A stretch of 64,000 bases of DNA, taken from contig JALOBT010000005.1 of the NCBI GenBank assembly GCA_023228125.1, forward strand, positions 1-64,000, written 5' to 3'. A program made the position numbers and the translations under genes. Below are positions 51,743 through 60,396 of this stretch, one piece after another (the first letter of the stretch is position 1; every line of letters starts with the position of its first letter). This DNA is from Candidatus Cloacimonadota bacterium. GTDB taxonomy: Bacteria > Cloacimonadota > Cloacimonadia > Cloacimonadales > Cloacimonadaceae. Under the pieces are notes generated by a model, which saw only the letters and a list, made by a program, of their open reading frames with translations, searched no databases and was not told the origin of the DNA.

Positions 51743-52053
51743 TATTCTGAATCCTTTGCCGGCACAAAGCGGAATACCTTTTCACCCGGCTTGATAAGTC
51801 CAAATTGCTCACGAGCTGCTTTTTCCGCAGCATCACTGTCTGTTTTAAGGCGTAGATTCTCCTTAGCCAGAGAGTCGTTTTCTGCCTTGTAATACTGTAG
51901 CTTAGCTTCCAGAATCTCTACCTTTTTGCGCTCACGATAGGTCTTGTAGATGCTATTCCTATTCAAAAACGCAGTCCCTATGATAAGGGCTACGATTGCC
52001 GCCCAATACAGGTAGCGGATTATCTTGGGAGTCTGCTTTCCTTTTGCTCTCAT
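51742..52053 (-). CDS. FtsB/DivIC-like septum formation initiator protein
   Basis: 103 residues from ATG 52053 (MRAKGKQTPKIIRYLYW), which overlaps the DUF362 stop as ATGA; the longer frame reads through that gene. A basic N-tail, one membrane helix (YWAAIVALIIGTAFL), a coiled coil (KKVEILEAKLQYYKAENDSL), and a terminal AREQFGLIKPGEKVFRF typical of FtsB/DivIC. It probably acts in the divisome. Small and widely conserved pattern, so fairly sure. Confidence 0.82.
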   Translation of the reverse strand: MRAKGKQTPKIIRYLYWAAIVALIIGTAFLNRNSIYKTYRERKKVEILEAKLQYYKAENDSLAKENLRLKTDSDAAEKAAREQFGLIKPGEKVFRFVPAKDSE

Positions 52054-53177
52054 TTCAAAAACATCCTGGCGACAAAAGACTTGTGAATATCTATGGCCTG
52101 AGTAGGGCAAAGTTCGTGACAGCACATGCACTTGATGCAGATGTCTTTGTCCACCTTCGGAAATCCATCCTGCTGCCAGGCAAGGGCTGAGACTGGACAG
52201 CTTTTCACACAAACTCCGCACCGCACACAGCGCTCGCTAACCTGCGGATAGTAATAATAGATTTGTCTGAAGGCATAGCGCAGAGCTTTGGGCATATATT
52301 TCAGGCTTTCCTTGCTCATCTTGACCATCCTAATATCGACATCCGGAAGTCTGTGATGGATAAAGCTATGTGGCACCTTGATCCTGGAGGGCAAGATTCC
52401 CTCGCGATGCAACGCACCCCAGAGATAGGGCACATCGGTGACTTTGAGGCCCATCATTTGCGCGGCTATGGTATCCAGGGCCGGGATGTTGTCCGAGCCC
52501 ATCAAAAGGCCAAAGGGCTTGGGATTGCCGGCAGAAGGGCCATTGCCATCCATACCCACGATCCCATCTATGATGCTATAGGTGATCTTATTGCGGCACA
52601 AACCGTAAAGTGCCAAAAGCAGCTCGGCAAAACTCCTGGTATCCGGGTTCAATCTGTGATATTCGCTTTTGATCATGCCGGGGACGAGGCCGTAGAGATT
52701 CTTCAAAGCTCCGGTGTAGGTCATCAGGGAATGTGTCTTGTATTTGGCCACGTTAATCACAATGCCGCATTGGAATAGCACTTCCGAGACCTTGACAGGA
52801 ATCCCGTCATACTTCAGTTCCCGATAGCCCGAAGTGGAGAGATTTACCAGCTTGATGGGATATCGCTCTGCCAGATCTTGCCAGCCACAGGTCTCCCAGA
52901 CTTTTTGCACCGAAACCGTGCCACCGGGACTATCCCCCATCCAGACTTCCTTTTTGCGCTTCAGGAAATAACGGATAATGGCTTCCAGGACTACGGGATG
53001 CGTGGTGACAGCGCGGTCTGGATGATAGGCACCCAATGTGTTTGGTTTGATCAAGACCCGTTTACTGCGTTTTAGCTTGGGATCCCGAAGTTGGTCAAAC
53101 CACTGGCTCACCGCATCTTCTATGGCGGGAAGATCATAGCTGTCTATGGCGCGAATCTGAACTATGGGCTGTTTCAT
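52050..53177 (-). CDS. DUF362 protein with two 4Fe-4S clusters
   Basis: 375 residues. DUF362 core from about 10 to 280 (KRVLIKPNTLGAYHPD, VVINVAKYKTHSLMTYTGALKN, IIDGIVGMDGNGPSAG). The C-terminus has two ferredoxin motifs, CVRCGVCVKSCP and CIKCMCCHELCP. DUF362 proteins are cytoplasmic iron-sulfur proteins of uncertain function, common in anaerobes. It overlaps the PorV-like gene upstream by four bases and the FtsB-like gene downstream by four. Confidence 0.88.
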   Translation of the reverse strand: MKQPIVQIRAIDSYDLPAIEDAVSQWFDQLRDPKLKRSKRVLIKPNTLGAYHPDRAVTTHPVVLEAIIRYFLKRKKEVWMGDSPGGTVSVQKVWETCGWQDLAERYPIKLVNLSTSGYRELKYDGIPVKVSEVLFQCGIVINVAKYKTHSLMTYTGALKNLYGLVPGMIKSEYHRLNPDTRSFAELLLALYGLCRNKITYSIIDGIVGMDGNGPSAGNPKPFGLLMGSDNIPALDTIAAQMMGLKVTDVPYLWGALHREGILPSRIKVPHSFIHHRLPDVDIRMVKMSKESLKYMPKALRYAFRQIYYYYPQVSERCVRCGVCVKSCPVSALAWQQDGFPKVDKDICIKCMCCHELCPTQAIDIHKSFVARMFLK

Positions 53178-54349
53178 TCAGTTTTAAGAGAATCTTTGAG
53201 CTTAAAGGAACTGAGGTACAAGCTAAGGCTGAGATTGATCTGTGTGGTTTTAAATTCTGCGGCCACAGCGCTGAGGACAGAGACATTGAGGCTGCCATCG
53301 GAGAATAAATAGCCAAATCCAGCGCTGATAAAGTGTTGCGAATTATCTTCCACGGGCAGGGTGCGGGCTACATCTTCCCAAAAGATCGATTCATCGGCAT
53401 CTTCGTTGGTATTTTCAGGAAGTAGCAGCGTCCCATCCCAGACATTGGATTTGTAGAAATAGCCAGCGCGATAGATTATATTGCCATCCCGGCGTTCGCC
53501 GCCCAGATGAATGGAATAGCGATCCTCGTAATGCTCGTCAATAGCAGAATCCTGGCTGTATCTGAAATCTGAAGAAAAGCGATAGCGGTCTCTGGCATAG
53601 CTGAGCCCGGCACCTAGCTCCAGGGGTAGCACTGTGTCGTACTGGGCATAGCGCAGGTCCCAATCCAGATTCGTGGGCAGAGTCATAGAAAAGCCTGCAG
53701 CCAGATCGTTTGTATGATAAAGAATTCCGGGCTGCACCCTGAGGGCATATTTATACTCTTGAATCCGGTCATAAGTCTTCAGAAAGGTCACATCGTCCAG
53801 ATAGTGGATTTGATTGTGCAAGGAAAGTCCCAAATTGAGACAATCCAAGACCTGGTAATTTGCCATTCCGCTGAACTGATGCAGATAATATTGGGGATAG
53901 CGGGTGATCATATCATTACCTTGATTGATCAGGATCGAAAAATCATCCAGCACCAGGGATTTGGGATTGCTATACATGATCGCCGTGGCCAGCTTTGACC
54001 CCAAGGGAAAGCTAAAACCAAAGATGCCAGAGGGCAAGGGTGAGCTATAGCGGCTGGGAAAAACCAGGCCATAGGCATCGATGGGAGGCTTGATAATTAC
54101 TTCCGTAAAGACCCGGGGGTTTTCCACCAACATGATAGCGGGATTGAGCAAAGCCCCTTGCGCCGAGCCCAACACGCCGGTACCGGTATAGCCGCGTCCG
54201 GCAGCTTCCACTCCCAAATAATTAAGGGAATAGGCCTCGTACATGGGGTTTGTGTATTGAGGCGATCGAAGCACAAACAGGGTGTCCGCACTTTGGGCAC
54301 CAAGTGCCGAAGCAAATACCAGACAAAAGATAAAAAGGCGTAGTTTCAT
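53174..54349 (-). CDS. PorV-like outer-membrane protein
   Basis: 391 residues. Signal peptide (LFIFCLVFASALGAQ), then YLGVEAAGRGYTGTGVLGSAQGALLNPAIML, the glycine-rich N-terminal motif of PorV/FadL-type barrels, followed by alternating beta strands (LGAGLSYARDRYRFSSDFRY). In FCB bacteria PorV carries type IX secretion cargo at the surface; two proteins here have FlgD-like sorting domains. A link is inference. First gene of the PorV-DUF362-FtsB-GGDEF operon; 19 bases after the purA stop. Confidence 0.72.
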   Translation of the reverse strand: MKLRLFIFCLVFASALGAQSADTLFVLRSPQYTNPMYEAYSLNYLGVEAAGRGYTGTGVLGSAQGALLNPAIMLVENPRVFTEVIIKPPIDAYGLVFPSRYSSPLPSGIFGFSFPLGSKLATAIMYSNPKSLVLDDFSILINQGNDMITRYPQYYLHQFSGMANYQVLDCLNLGLSLHNQIHYLDDVTFLKTYDRIQEYKYALRVQPGILYHTNDLAAGFSMTLPTNLDWDLRYAQYDTVLPLELGAGLSYARDRYRFSSDFRYSQDSAIDEHYEDRYSIHLGGERRDGNIIYRAGYFYKSNVWDGTLLLPENTNEDADESIFWEDVARTLPVEDNSQHFISAGFGYLFSDGSLNVSVLSAVAAEFKTTQINLSLSLYLSSFKLKDSLKTE

Positions 54350-54368
54350 TTATGCTCCTATTTCTTGA

Positions 54369-55631
54369 TCATAGATCTATTTTAAAGGTTTGATCTCGCT
54401 CTTTGCCCACGGAGACCACTTTCACCGGAATTTCCAGCAGGTCTTCGATAGCTTCCAGATAAATCTGGGCATTCACAGGCAAAGCTTCTTTGCTGCGCAC
54501 GCCGGTGATGTCTTCTTCCCAACCCTTGAGGCTGAGATACATAGGCTCAATCTTATTGAAATCCAAAGGGTGCGCAGGAGGAGTGGTCAGCACCTTGCCT
54601 CCCAGCTTGTAACCCACGCAGATCTTGAGTTCCTCGAGGCCGGAAAGCACGTCCAGGAGAGTTAAGGCAATGCCATCCAAAGTGTTCAGACGTGCACTAT
54701 AAGCTCCCAGCACTGCATCAAAATGTCCAATCCGGCGCGGACGACCTGTGGTGGAACCAAATTCGTTGCCTTGCTTCCTGATCTTATCCGCCAAAGGACC
54801 ATGAATTTCGGTAGGGAACGGGCCTTCGCCCACCCGGGTAACGTAAGCTTTGTAAACTCCCAGTACTTCGTCCAGCAAACGCGCAGAAAATCCGCTGCCA
54901 ATGCCAACCGCATCCACGATCGTATTCGACGAGGTGACATAAGGATAGCTCCCCCAAGTCCGGTCCAAAAGCGTGCCCTGAGCACCTTCAAAGATGATCC
55001 TGGCTCCGCTGAGGTAGGCCTCACTCAGAATGTTTTCTACAGACATACAATACTTTTTCAAAACTTGCCAGGCTTCCTGAAGCTGAGTCATTACTGCCTT
55101 TAAAGTCTGAGCATCAAGGCTTTGTCCATGATAGGCATAGATCTCTTTGAGGCGCTGTTTCAGATAGGCGGGATGTCCCAGATCTCCCAGACGGATGCCG
55201 GTGCGGGCTGTCATATCCGCATAAGCAGGGCCTATTCCCCGTCCTGTGGTGCCGATTTTGCTTGAGGCCAGACGTGATTCATTGACTTTGTCCAATTCCT
55301 GATGCAAGGGCAGCACCAGCCCCACCTTTTCGTCTATACACAGGCGTTTAGTGAAGGTCAAGCCACTGGCTTCCAGATTCCTGATTTCTTTCACCAAACC
55401 AAGTGGATCAATCGCCACTCCGCAGCCGATCAAACACTTTGTCCCAGGATACATGATGCCGGAAGGCACCGAATGAAACACAAACTTCTGGCCATCTACC
55501 ACGATGGTGTGCCCGGCATTACTACCACCTTGAAAGCGAACTACGTAGTCAGCCGTATCTCCCAGATAATCAACTATCTTCGCCTTCGCCTCATCTCCCC
55601 ACATACAACCCAAAATCGCTATTGCAGACAT
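54369..55631 (-). CDS. purA: Adenylosuccinate synthetase with altered P-loop-like motif
   Basis: 420 residues from ATG 55631, preceded by GTGGAGTTGATA. All main motifs are present: SNAGHTIVVDG, SKIGTTGRGIGPAY, EGAQGTLLD, YPYVTSSNT, and GNEFGSTTGRPRR. The usual WGDEGKGK reads WGDEAKAK here, so two glycines are alanines, and the family's HG(T)YPYV histidine is replaced (DRTWGSYPYV). The catalytic Asp of WGDE and the His of NAGHT remain. It joins IMP and aspartate in AMP synthesis. TTGACA at 55708-55703 may be its -35. Confidence 0.93.
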   Translation of the reverse strand: MSAIAILGCMWGDEAKAKIVDYLGDTADYVVRFQGGSNAGHTIVVDGQKFVFHSVPSGIMYPGTKCLIGCGVAIDPLGLVKEIRNLEASGLTFTKRLCIDEKVGLVLPLHQELDKVNESRLASSKIGTTGRGIGPAYADMTARTGIRLGDLGHPAYLKQRLKEIYAYHGQSLDAQTLKAVMTQLQEAWQVLKKYCMSVENILSEAYLSGARIIFEGAQGTLLDRTWGSYPYVTSSNTIVDAVGIGSGFSARLLDEVLGVYKAYVTRVGEGPFPTEIHGPLADKIRKQGNEFGSTTGRPRRIGHFDAVLGAYSARLNTLDGIALTLLDVLSGLEELKICVGYKLGGKVLTTPPAHPLDFNKIEPMYLSLKGWEEDITGVRSKEALPVNAQIYLEAIEDLLEIPVKVVSVGKERDQTFKIDL

Positions 55632-55796
55632 TATCAACTCCACTTTTCTTTAGGTTTTCACCTTATATAGTTAAAGCTCTTTTGTCAATGTAAATCTTGG
55701 GTGATAAGACAAAGTGCAAGCTGAAATATATTCATATCTGCCAAGCAGAGCAGGCTGCATCAAAGGTAGAAAGGTAGATAGAAAGGTAGATAGTAT

Positions 55797-55959
55797 AATC
55801 CTATATGTATTTGAGCCCTTCTCCCTCTCCCCAAAGCCTTGATCATGTCTTCATCTACCCTTAATCAAGCGTTAATTCTTAACGCTTGATTAAGGGTAGA
55901 TGAAGACATGATCAAGTTCCCAAAAGCAGAGAGAGGCGCCCAAGAATGCTGGTTTATCC
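55797..55959 (-). repeat. Core of the composite repeat, copy 3 (reverse orientation)
   Basis: The reverse complement matches 3962-4125 from GGATAAACCAGCATTC to CAAATACATATAGG, including the long hairpin. The 43-bp and 94-bp units and the IS end are absent, so the 163-bp core can occur alone. Just outside, AAAGGTAGATAG words repeat at 55763-55794. It accounts for most of the purA-cutC gap. Confidence 0.8.
55838..55916. repeat. Long hairpin of the composite repeat, copy 3 (perfect)
   Basis: Arms 55838-55875 and 55879-55916, 38 of 38 paired, loop TTC. Compared with copies 1 and 2, CTAGCC reads CTACCC and the opposite arm changes to match. Confidence 0.92.
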
Positions 55960-56049
55960 TGAGATTTCCCGAACAAATATCATTTGACAAAAAGCCACTA
56001 CACTTAACGATGTGGATAATGCTTTAAAATATGGAAAAAGAGGTAGATC

Positions 56050-56814
56050 ATGGCAATAATGGATTCCACTTCCCAGCAGCCTGCACTGCTACTGGAAATC
56101 TGCACCGATAGCGCAGACGCGGCACTGGCGGCAGAAGCGGCTGGTGCAGATAGGATTGAGCTCTGCTCTGCGATCGAATCAGGAGGGCTGACTCCCTCTT
56201 ATGGCTGCATCAAACGCTGTTCAGAGCTGCTCAAGATCCCGATCCAGGTCTTGATCCGTCCCCGCTGCGGAGATTTCTGCTATTCTGAGAATGACTTTTT
56301 GCAGATGCTGGAAGATATTGCCATGGCAAAACTAACAGGCGTTCAGGGCATCGTATCCGGTGTATTGAATTCCGACGGCAGCGTAGATATTTGTAGGACA
56401 GAGCTTTTGGTGAAACAGGCTCAGCCTCTCAGCTTTACTTTTCACCGGGCCTTTGATCTGGCCCATGATCCCGTTCAGGCTTTGGAGGATGTGATCCGCT
56501 GCGGTGCTACCCGGCTTTTGAGCTCTGGTCAAGAGCTGACTGCGGAAGAAGGAATTGCTCTACTAAGCGAGCTTGTCGCTCTGGCGGATAACCGCATCAT
56601 CATCATGCCTGGAGCCGGTATAAATGCAAAAAGCATCGGTAAGCTTCTGGCACCAAAGCTCTTTAGAGAGTTTCACATGACAGCCAGGATGTTTTCAGAT
56701 ACCGAGACCAAGATCCCAACCGGATTGTCCGGGCGTGATCCCATTGCCCAAGAAGGCTTTTGGCACACGGACATTCAGAAGATTAAGAGCGTAAAAAAAA
56801 GGATGAACACATGA
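56050..56814 (+). CDS. cutC: CutC family protein
   Basis: 254 residues. LLEICTDSADAALAAEAAGADRIELC and GGLTPSYG near the N-terminus, VLIRPRCGDFCYSE, FHRAFDLAHDP and RLLSSGQELTAEEG match CutC, a TIM-barrel family once linked to copper tolerance; its enzymatic role is debated. AGAGGTAGATC precedes ATG 56050. TTGACA at 55984-55989 may be its -35. It overlaps the M81 gene by four bases, so the two form the only plus-strand operon here. Confidence 0.9.
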   Translation: MAIMDSTSQQPALLLEICTDSADAALAAEAAGADRIELCSAIESGGLTPSYGCIKRCSELLKIPIQVLIRPRCGDFCYSENDFLQMLEDIAMAKLTGVQGIVSGVLNSDGSVDICRTELLVKQAQPLSFTFHRAFDLAHDPVQALEDVIRCGATRLLSSGQELTAEEGIALLSELVALADNRIIIMPGAGINAKSIGKLLAPKLFREFHMTARMFSDTETKIPTGLSGRDPIAQEGFWHTDIQKIKSVKKRMNT

Positions 56815-58241
56815 ACATCGCAGTGGGAGGATTCTTTCACGAATCCAATACCTTCAACCCTATAGTGACCACAGAGAAGGACTTCGTAGTCTTTGAAAAA
56901 GGCGCCATTTACAGCCAGGGTGGCAGCTATCTTTTGGCCAAAGGCATCGTTGACTATTTCAAGGATCTTCAAGAGTATCGCCTGCTGCCGCTGAATTTTG
57001 CCCGCGCCGTACCCAATGGTGAGATCGCGCTGGATTATTATCTGCAGCTCAAAGCCCGCTTTTTTGAAATCCTGGCTGCAGAGGACAGCATTGACGCCTT
57101 TGTCCTGGCTCTGCATGGCTCGATGCGGGTCAAAAAGATCGGTTCGGCAGAATCAGATCTGCTAAAAAGTATCAGAGAGAAATATCCCACTGTGCCCATC
57201 ATCTGCGGTCTGGATATGCATGCCACCATCACCAAAACCATGTTGGAGAACGCTCAAGGGCTCACCGGATTCAAAACCGCACCCCATCTCGATGCCTGGG
57301 AAACCGGTAGGCAAGCTGCCCGCATGGCAGACATTATCCTGAGAGAAAAGGCCGAACTCCACATGGCGGCAGTGCAGATCCCGGCTTTGATTGCCGGCGA
57401 AAAAGCCGAGACGGACCTCTCCCCTATGCGGGAATTGATGGAGCTTACTGTGGCTCTGGAAGCTGAGCCGGATGTCTGTGCGGCTTCGATATTTCTGGGC
57501 TTCCCCTGGGCTGATAGTGCAGAAAATGGTGTGAACTGCGTGGTGGTGTGCCAGAGCAATCTAAAGAAGGCAGAGGCTTATGCCCAGCACCTGGCAGATG
57601 CTTTCAAGGCAAAGCTGGATAAGTTCAGCTTTTCAGGACTGGCTCTTCAGCCTCGTGAGGCTATTCTTCAGGCTCTTCAGGATACTTGCCGGCCGGTATT
57701 TATCTCGGATTCGGGAGATAATCCCACGGCTGGATCCACCGGAGATAATACGAGTCTGATCCACCTCCTGAACACTTTACCGGAAATGGCAAAGAGCAGC
57801 AAACGCATCCTCATGGCAGGCATCTTCGATCCCCAAGCTTGTGAGTTCTGCAAAGGTCATCTGGGTGAAGATATCACTCTGCAAGTAGGCGGAGTATTTG
57901 ACCAAACATATTGTAAACCGGAGACTCTCAATGGACGTTCCTTGCGCCTGGTAGAAGGCTTTGGCCCTTTCAGAGCAGATCTCATCCTCTTTGCCAGTAC
58001 GCATTTTGAGCTGATCATTACCTCCAAACATATAGGCTTCACTAGTGTAGAGATGTTCAAGGCTTTGCAGATCGACTATCTGAATCTGGATATCATCGTA
58101 GTAAAACTGGGCTATCTTACCGAGGATTTTAAAGCAATCTCAGCCAAGCACTATCTGGCCTCAGCCAGGGCTGCACCGATGAAGTGCTGTGCCGGCTCAA
58201 CTATCGCAATCAAGAAGGTCTATTGCGCTTGTAAGTGCTAA
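56811..58241 (+). CDS. M81-family (MlrC-like) metallopeptidase, C-terminus likely frameshifted
   Basis: 476 residues as read. GGFFHESNTFNP at the start, FVLALHGSMRV, GLDMHATITK (zinc-site region), and DSGDNPTAGSTGDNT match MlrC/M81 enzymes, which cleave microcystin-type or other linear peptides. The last 28 residues as read (ASARAAPMKCCAGST...) do not fit. Adding one C in CTGGCCTC at 58155-58162 gives LALSQGCTDEVLCRLNYRN, a normal family ending, and stops at TAA 58232-58234, clear of the convergent ZIP gene. So the true end is probably 58234. Confidence 0.85.
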   Translation: MNIAVGGFFHESNTFNPIVTTEKDFVVFEKGAIYSQGGSYLLAKGIVDYFKDLQEYRLLPLNFARAVPNGEIALDYYLQLKARFFEILAAEDSIDAFVLALHGSMRVKKIGSAESDLLKSIREKYPTVPIICGLDMHATITKTMLENAQGLTGFKTAPHLDAWETGRQAARMADIILREKAELHMAAVQIPALIAGEKAETDLSPMRELMELTVALEAEPDVCAASIFLGFPWADSAENGVNCVVVCQSNLKKAEAYAQHLADAFKAKLDKFSFSGLALQPREAILQALQDTCRPVFISDSGDNPTAGSTGDNTSLIHLLNTLPEMAKSSKRILMAGIFDPQACEFCKGHLGEDITLQVGGVFDQTYCKPETLNGRSLRLVEGFGPFRADLILFASTHFELIITSKHIGFTSVEMFKALQIDYLNLDIIVVKLGYLTEDFKAISAKHYLASARAAPMKCCAGSTIAIKKVYCACKC

Positions 58242-59047
58242 AACAGCGCCAGTGACACCGCCATAATCACCATTCCGGCGATCAATCCGGAAATGGCTAT
58301 ATGATGCTCGCCATACTCTTCGGCTGTGGGCAGAAGCTCATCAAAGGAGATATAGACCATGATTCCGGCCACTGCGGCAAAGACCAGGCCAAAAGAGGCA
58401 TCGTTGATCACAGAGCGCAAAAGCACAAATCCTACTATGGCTCCCACCGGCTCTGCAAGCCCGGATAGGAAGGAATACCAAAAGGCTTTTTTACGGCTTT
58501 TGGTGGCATAGTAGATCGGCACGGATACGGCTATTCCTTCCGGGATATTGTGGATGGCGATGGCGAGGGCAATGCTGATACCCAAAGTGGGGTCTTTCAT
58601 CGCTGCCATAAAGGTGGCCAGGCCCTCGGGGAAATTGTGAATGGCGATGGCCATGGCAGAAAACATCCCCATGCGCAGGAGCTTTTTATCATCAGGAAGA
58701 TTGTCTTTGAGCCCGTCGAGCTCCATATTCTTGATCTCGTGAGGGTTTTCATGCGAAGGCACCAGAAGATCGATCGCGGCGATCAGTGCTATGCCCGCAA
58801 AGAAGGCCAGAAGGGTGTACCAATGCCCCGCCTTGGGGCCATAAAACTCAGTCAGAGAAACCCGCGCTTTGGGAAATATCTCCACAAAGCTCACATAGAT
58901 CATCACACCGGCAGAAAGGCCCAGGGCAGAGGATAAGAACTTGGGATTGAACTTCTTGGATAAAAAAGCCAGCAGGGATCCGATCCCTGTGGATAGCCCC
59001 GCAAAAAGAGTCAAGGCAAAGGCAAAGAGTACATCATTTGTGAACAT
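58238..59047 (-). CDS. zupT: ZIP-family metal transporter
   Basis: 269 residues, about eight membrane helices. The two metal-site motifs AIAIHNFPEGLATFMAAM and AIAIHNIPEGIAVSVPIYY are intact, and the variable loop between helices 3 and 4 carries His/Asp-rich sequence. It imports Zn2+ and other divalent cations (ZupT-like). It follows the thioredoxin/sorting-domain gene by two bases, last in the redox operon, and converges on the M81 gene with a three-base gap after frame repair. Confidence 0.9.
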   Translation of the reverse strand: MFTNDVLFAFALTLFAGLSTGIGSLLAFLSKKFNPKFLSSALGLSAGVMIYVSFVEIFPKARVSLTEFYGPKAGHWYTLLAFFAGIALIAAIDLLVPSHENPHEIKNMELDGLKDNLPDDKKLLRMGMFSAMAIAIHNFPEGLATFMAAMKDPTLGISIALAIAIHNIPEGIAVSVPIYYATKSRKKAFWYSFLSGLAEPVGAIVGFVLLRSVINDASFGLVFAAVAGIMVYISFDELLPTAEEYGEHHIAISGLIAGMVIMAVSLALF

Positions 59048-59049
59048 GC

Positions 59050-60387
59050 TCAGCGTACCTTCAGGATTTTCCCGCTTTGCTCACTGCCTTGGAGGCGGTA
59101 AAAGTAAATTCCATTGGGCAGATGCTCTGTCTTCCAGCTAATACTGTTCACACCTTTTTGCAGATTTTGAGCGGGCAATTCCACCAGCTTTTGCCCTTTG
59201 ATATTATAGATTTCCAGAGCTGAAGAAAGACCGGATTTGTAGCTGTTTAGCTCAAAGCTTACTTCGCTATGGAAAGGATTGGGATAGCTTCTGCCCAGAG
59301 TGATTTGGGCAGGTGAGGCCAGAGCATCTGCATTACTCACCGGGCCCAGGGTGTAGGTAAAGGGAATCTTATACACGCCGATTTCCGGGGATTCCACCAC
59401 AAAGTTAAATACGCCAGTGCCTTCTTCGTCTGCCCAGATATTCAGATCAAAAGACTTCGCTTCGCCAGCGGCATAGCTAAAGGAGACGTCCGCGCCGCCG
59501 AAATAGCAATTGCCCGCCTCATCGCAGTAATTCAAAGACCAGCTTAGGGGAACGGATACCTTTTCTATGTGTATAGTTACATCATTCGCCTGTCCCAGAT
59601 TGTAGATCCAGAAAGCAGGCGAGAAAAAGCTTCCAGATACTTCATTCTGAATATCTTGATCAAAGGTGATGGCAGCACGGAAATAGTGCTCCGGCGCAGG
59701 CTGGGTGCTCACCGCTTGCAAGATGGTCTTACTGGGCAATTGCACAAAGGCATAGGCCCACAAATGGGCTGCATTCCAGGCGGGGTCAATGCTAAAGCTG
59801 GTTTGGCTGAGAGTATTGTTTCCAGCTCCGCTGAGGGTAATGGGCACGGTTTGCACACTGCGCACGATCTGCGTAAGTTCACTGGTGACATCATCTTCCA
59901 CGAGATAAAACACCACATTGGCATCATCCAGAGCGTAAGTATCGTGGATCATTTCGGTGAGCACTAAGAAGGCTCCGCTTACCAGATCAAAGCCTTGCAC
60001 GCTCATCTTGAGCGGAGAGCCCAAATAGCGGAAATTGCTGATGGCTTCGATGTATTCAGCGCCATAGATGGTATCATCGGAGGCGCCATTGACTCTGACT
60101 TTGCCATTGAAGATCACAGCAGGCAAGCCCATTACTGTGTAGTAATCAAAGCGGGTATCCACCTGGGCATTTGAGTATTCCCCGCTTTCGGTGAGCAGGC
60201 GGCTGATGATCACTTCACCGGGGGAAAGCTCGTCCTGCATGGCAGCAAGGCCTTGCTGTGCAATGCTGCAGCCTCCACACCAGCTCGCGCCAAAGTTCTC
60301 GATCACAGGCGTGGTGGGATAATAAAGGGGCTCAGCAGATAGAAAAGCTACGCTGATGAGCATAATGATAATCGTGATATACTTCAT
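59050..60387 (-). CDS. Secreted thioredoxin-like/Omp28-type protein with C-terminal sorting domain
   Basis: 445 residues. Signal peptide (IIIMLISVAFLSAEP), a thioredoxin-fold start with ENFGASWCGGCSIAQQ (CxxC active site), then VMGLPAVIFNGKVRVNG. The middle holds beta-rich Ig-like domains. The last 80 residues have the SYPNPF motif and ALEIYNIKGQKLVELP ... GIYFYRLQG, a FlgD-like sorting domain. It is likely exported to the surface and may act in thiol exchange. It lies 10 bases after the DUF6029-like barrel gene. Confidence 0.82.
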   Translation of the reverse strand: MKYITIIIMLISVAFLSAEPLYYPTTPVIENFGASWCGGCSIAQQGLAAMQDELSPGEVIISRLLTESGEYSNAQVDTRFDYYTVMGLPAVIFNGKVRVNGASDDTIYGAEYIEAISNFRYLGSPLKMSVQGFDLVSGAFLVLTEMIHDTYALDDANVVFYLVEDDVTSELTQIVRSVQTVPITLSGAGNNTLSQTSFSIDPAWNAAHLWAYAFVQLPSKTILQAVSTQPAPEHYFRAAITFDQDIQNEVSGSFFSPAFWIYNLGQANDVTIHIEKVSVPLSWSLNYCDEAGNCYFGGADVSFSYAAGEAKSFDLNIWADEEGTGVFNFVVESPEIGVYKIPFTYTLGPVSNADALASPAQITLGRSYPNPFHSEVSFELNSYKSGLSSALEIYNIKGQKLVELPAQNLQKGVNSISWKTEHLPNGIYFYRLQGSEQSGKILKVR

Positions 60388-60396
60388 AATATTCTC

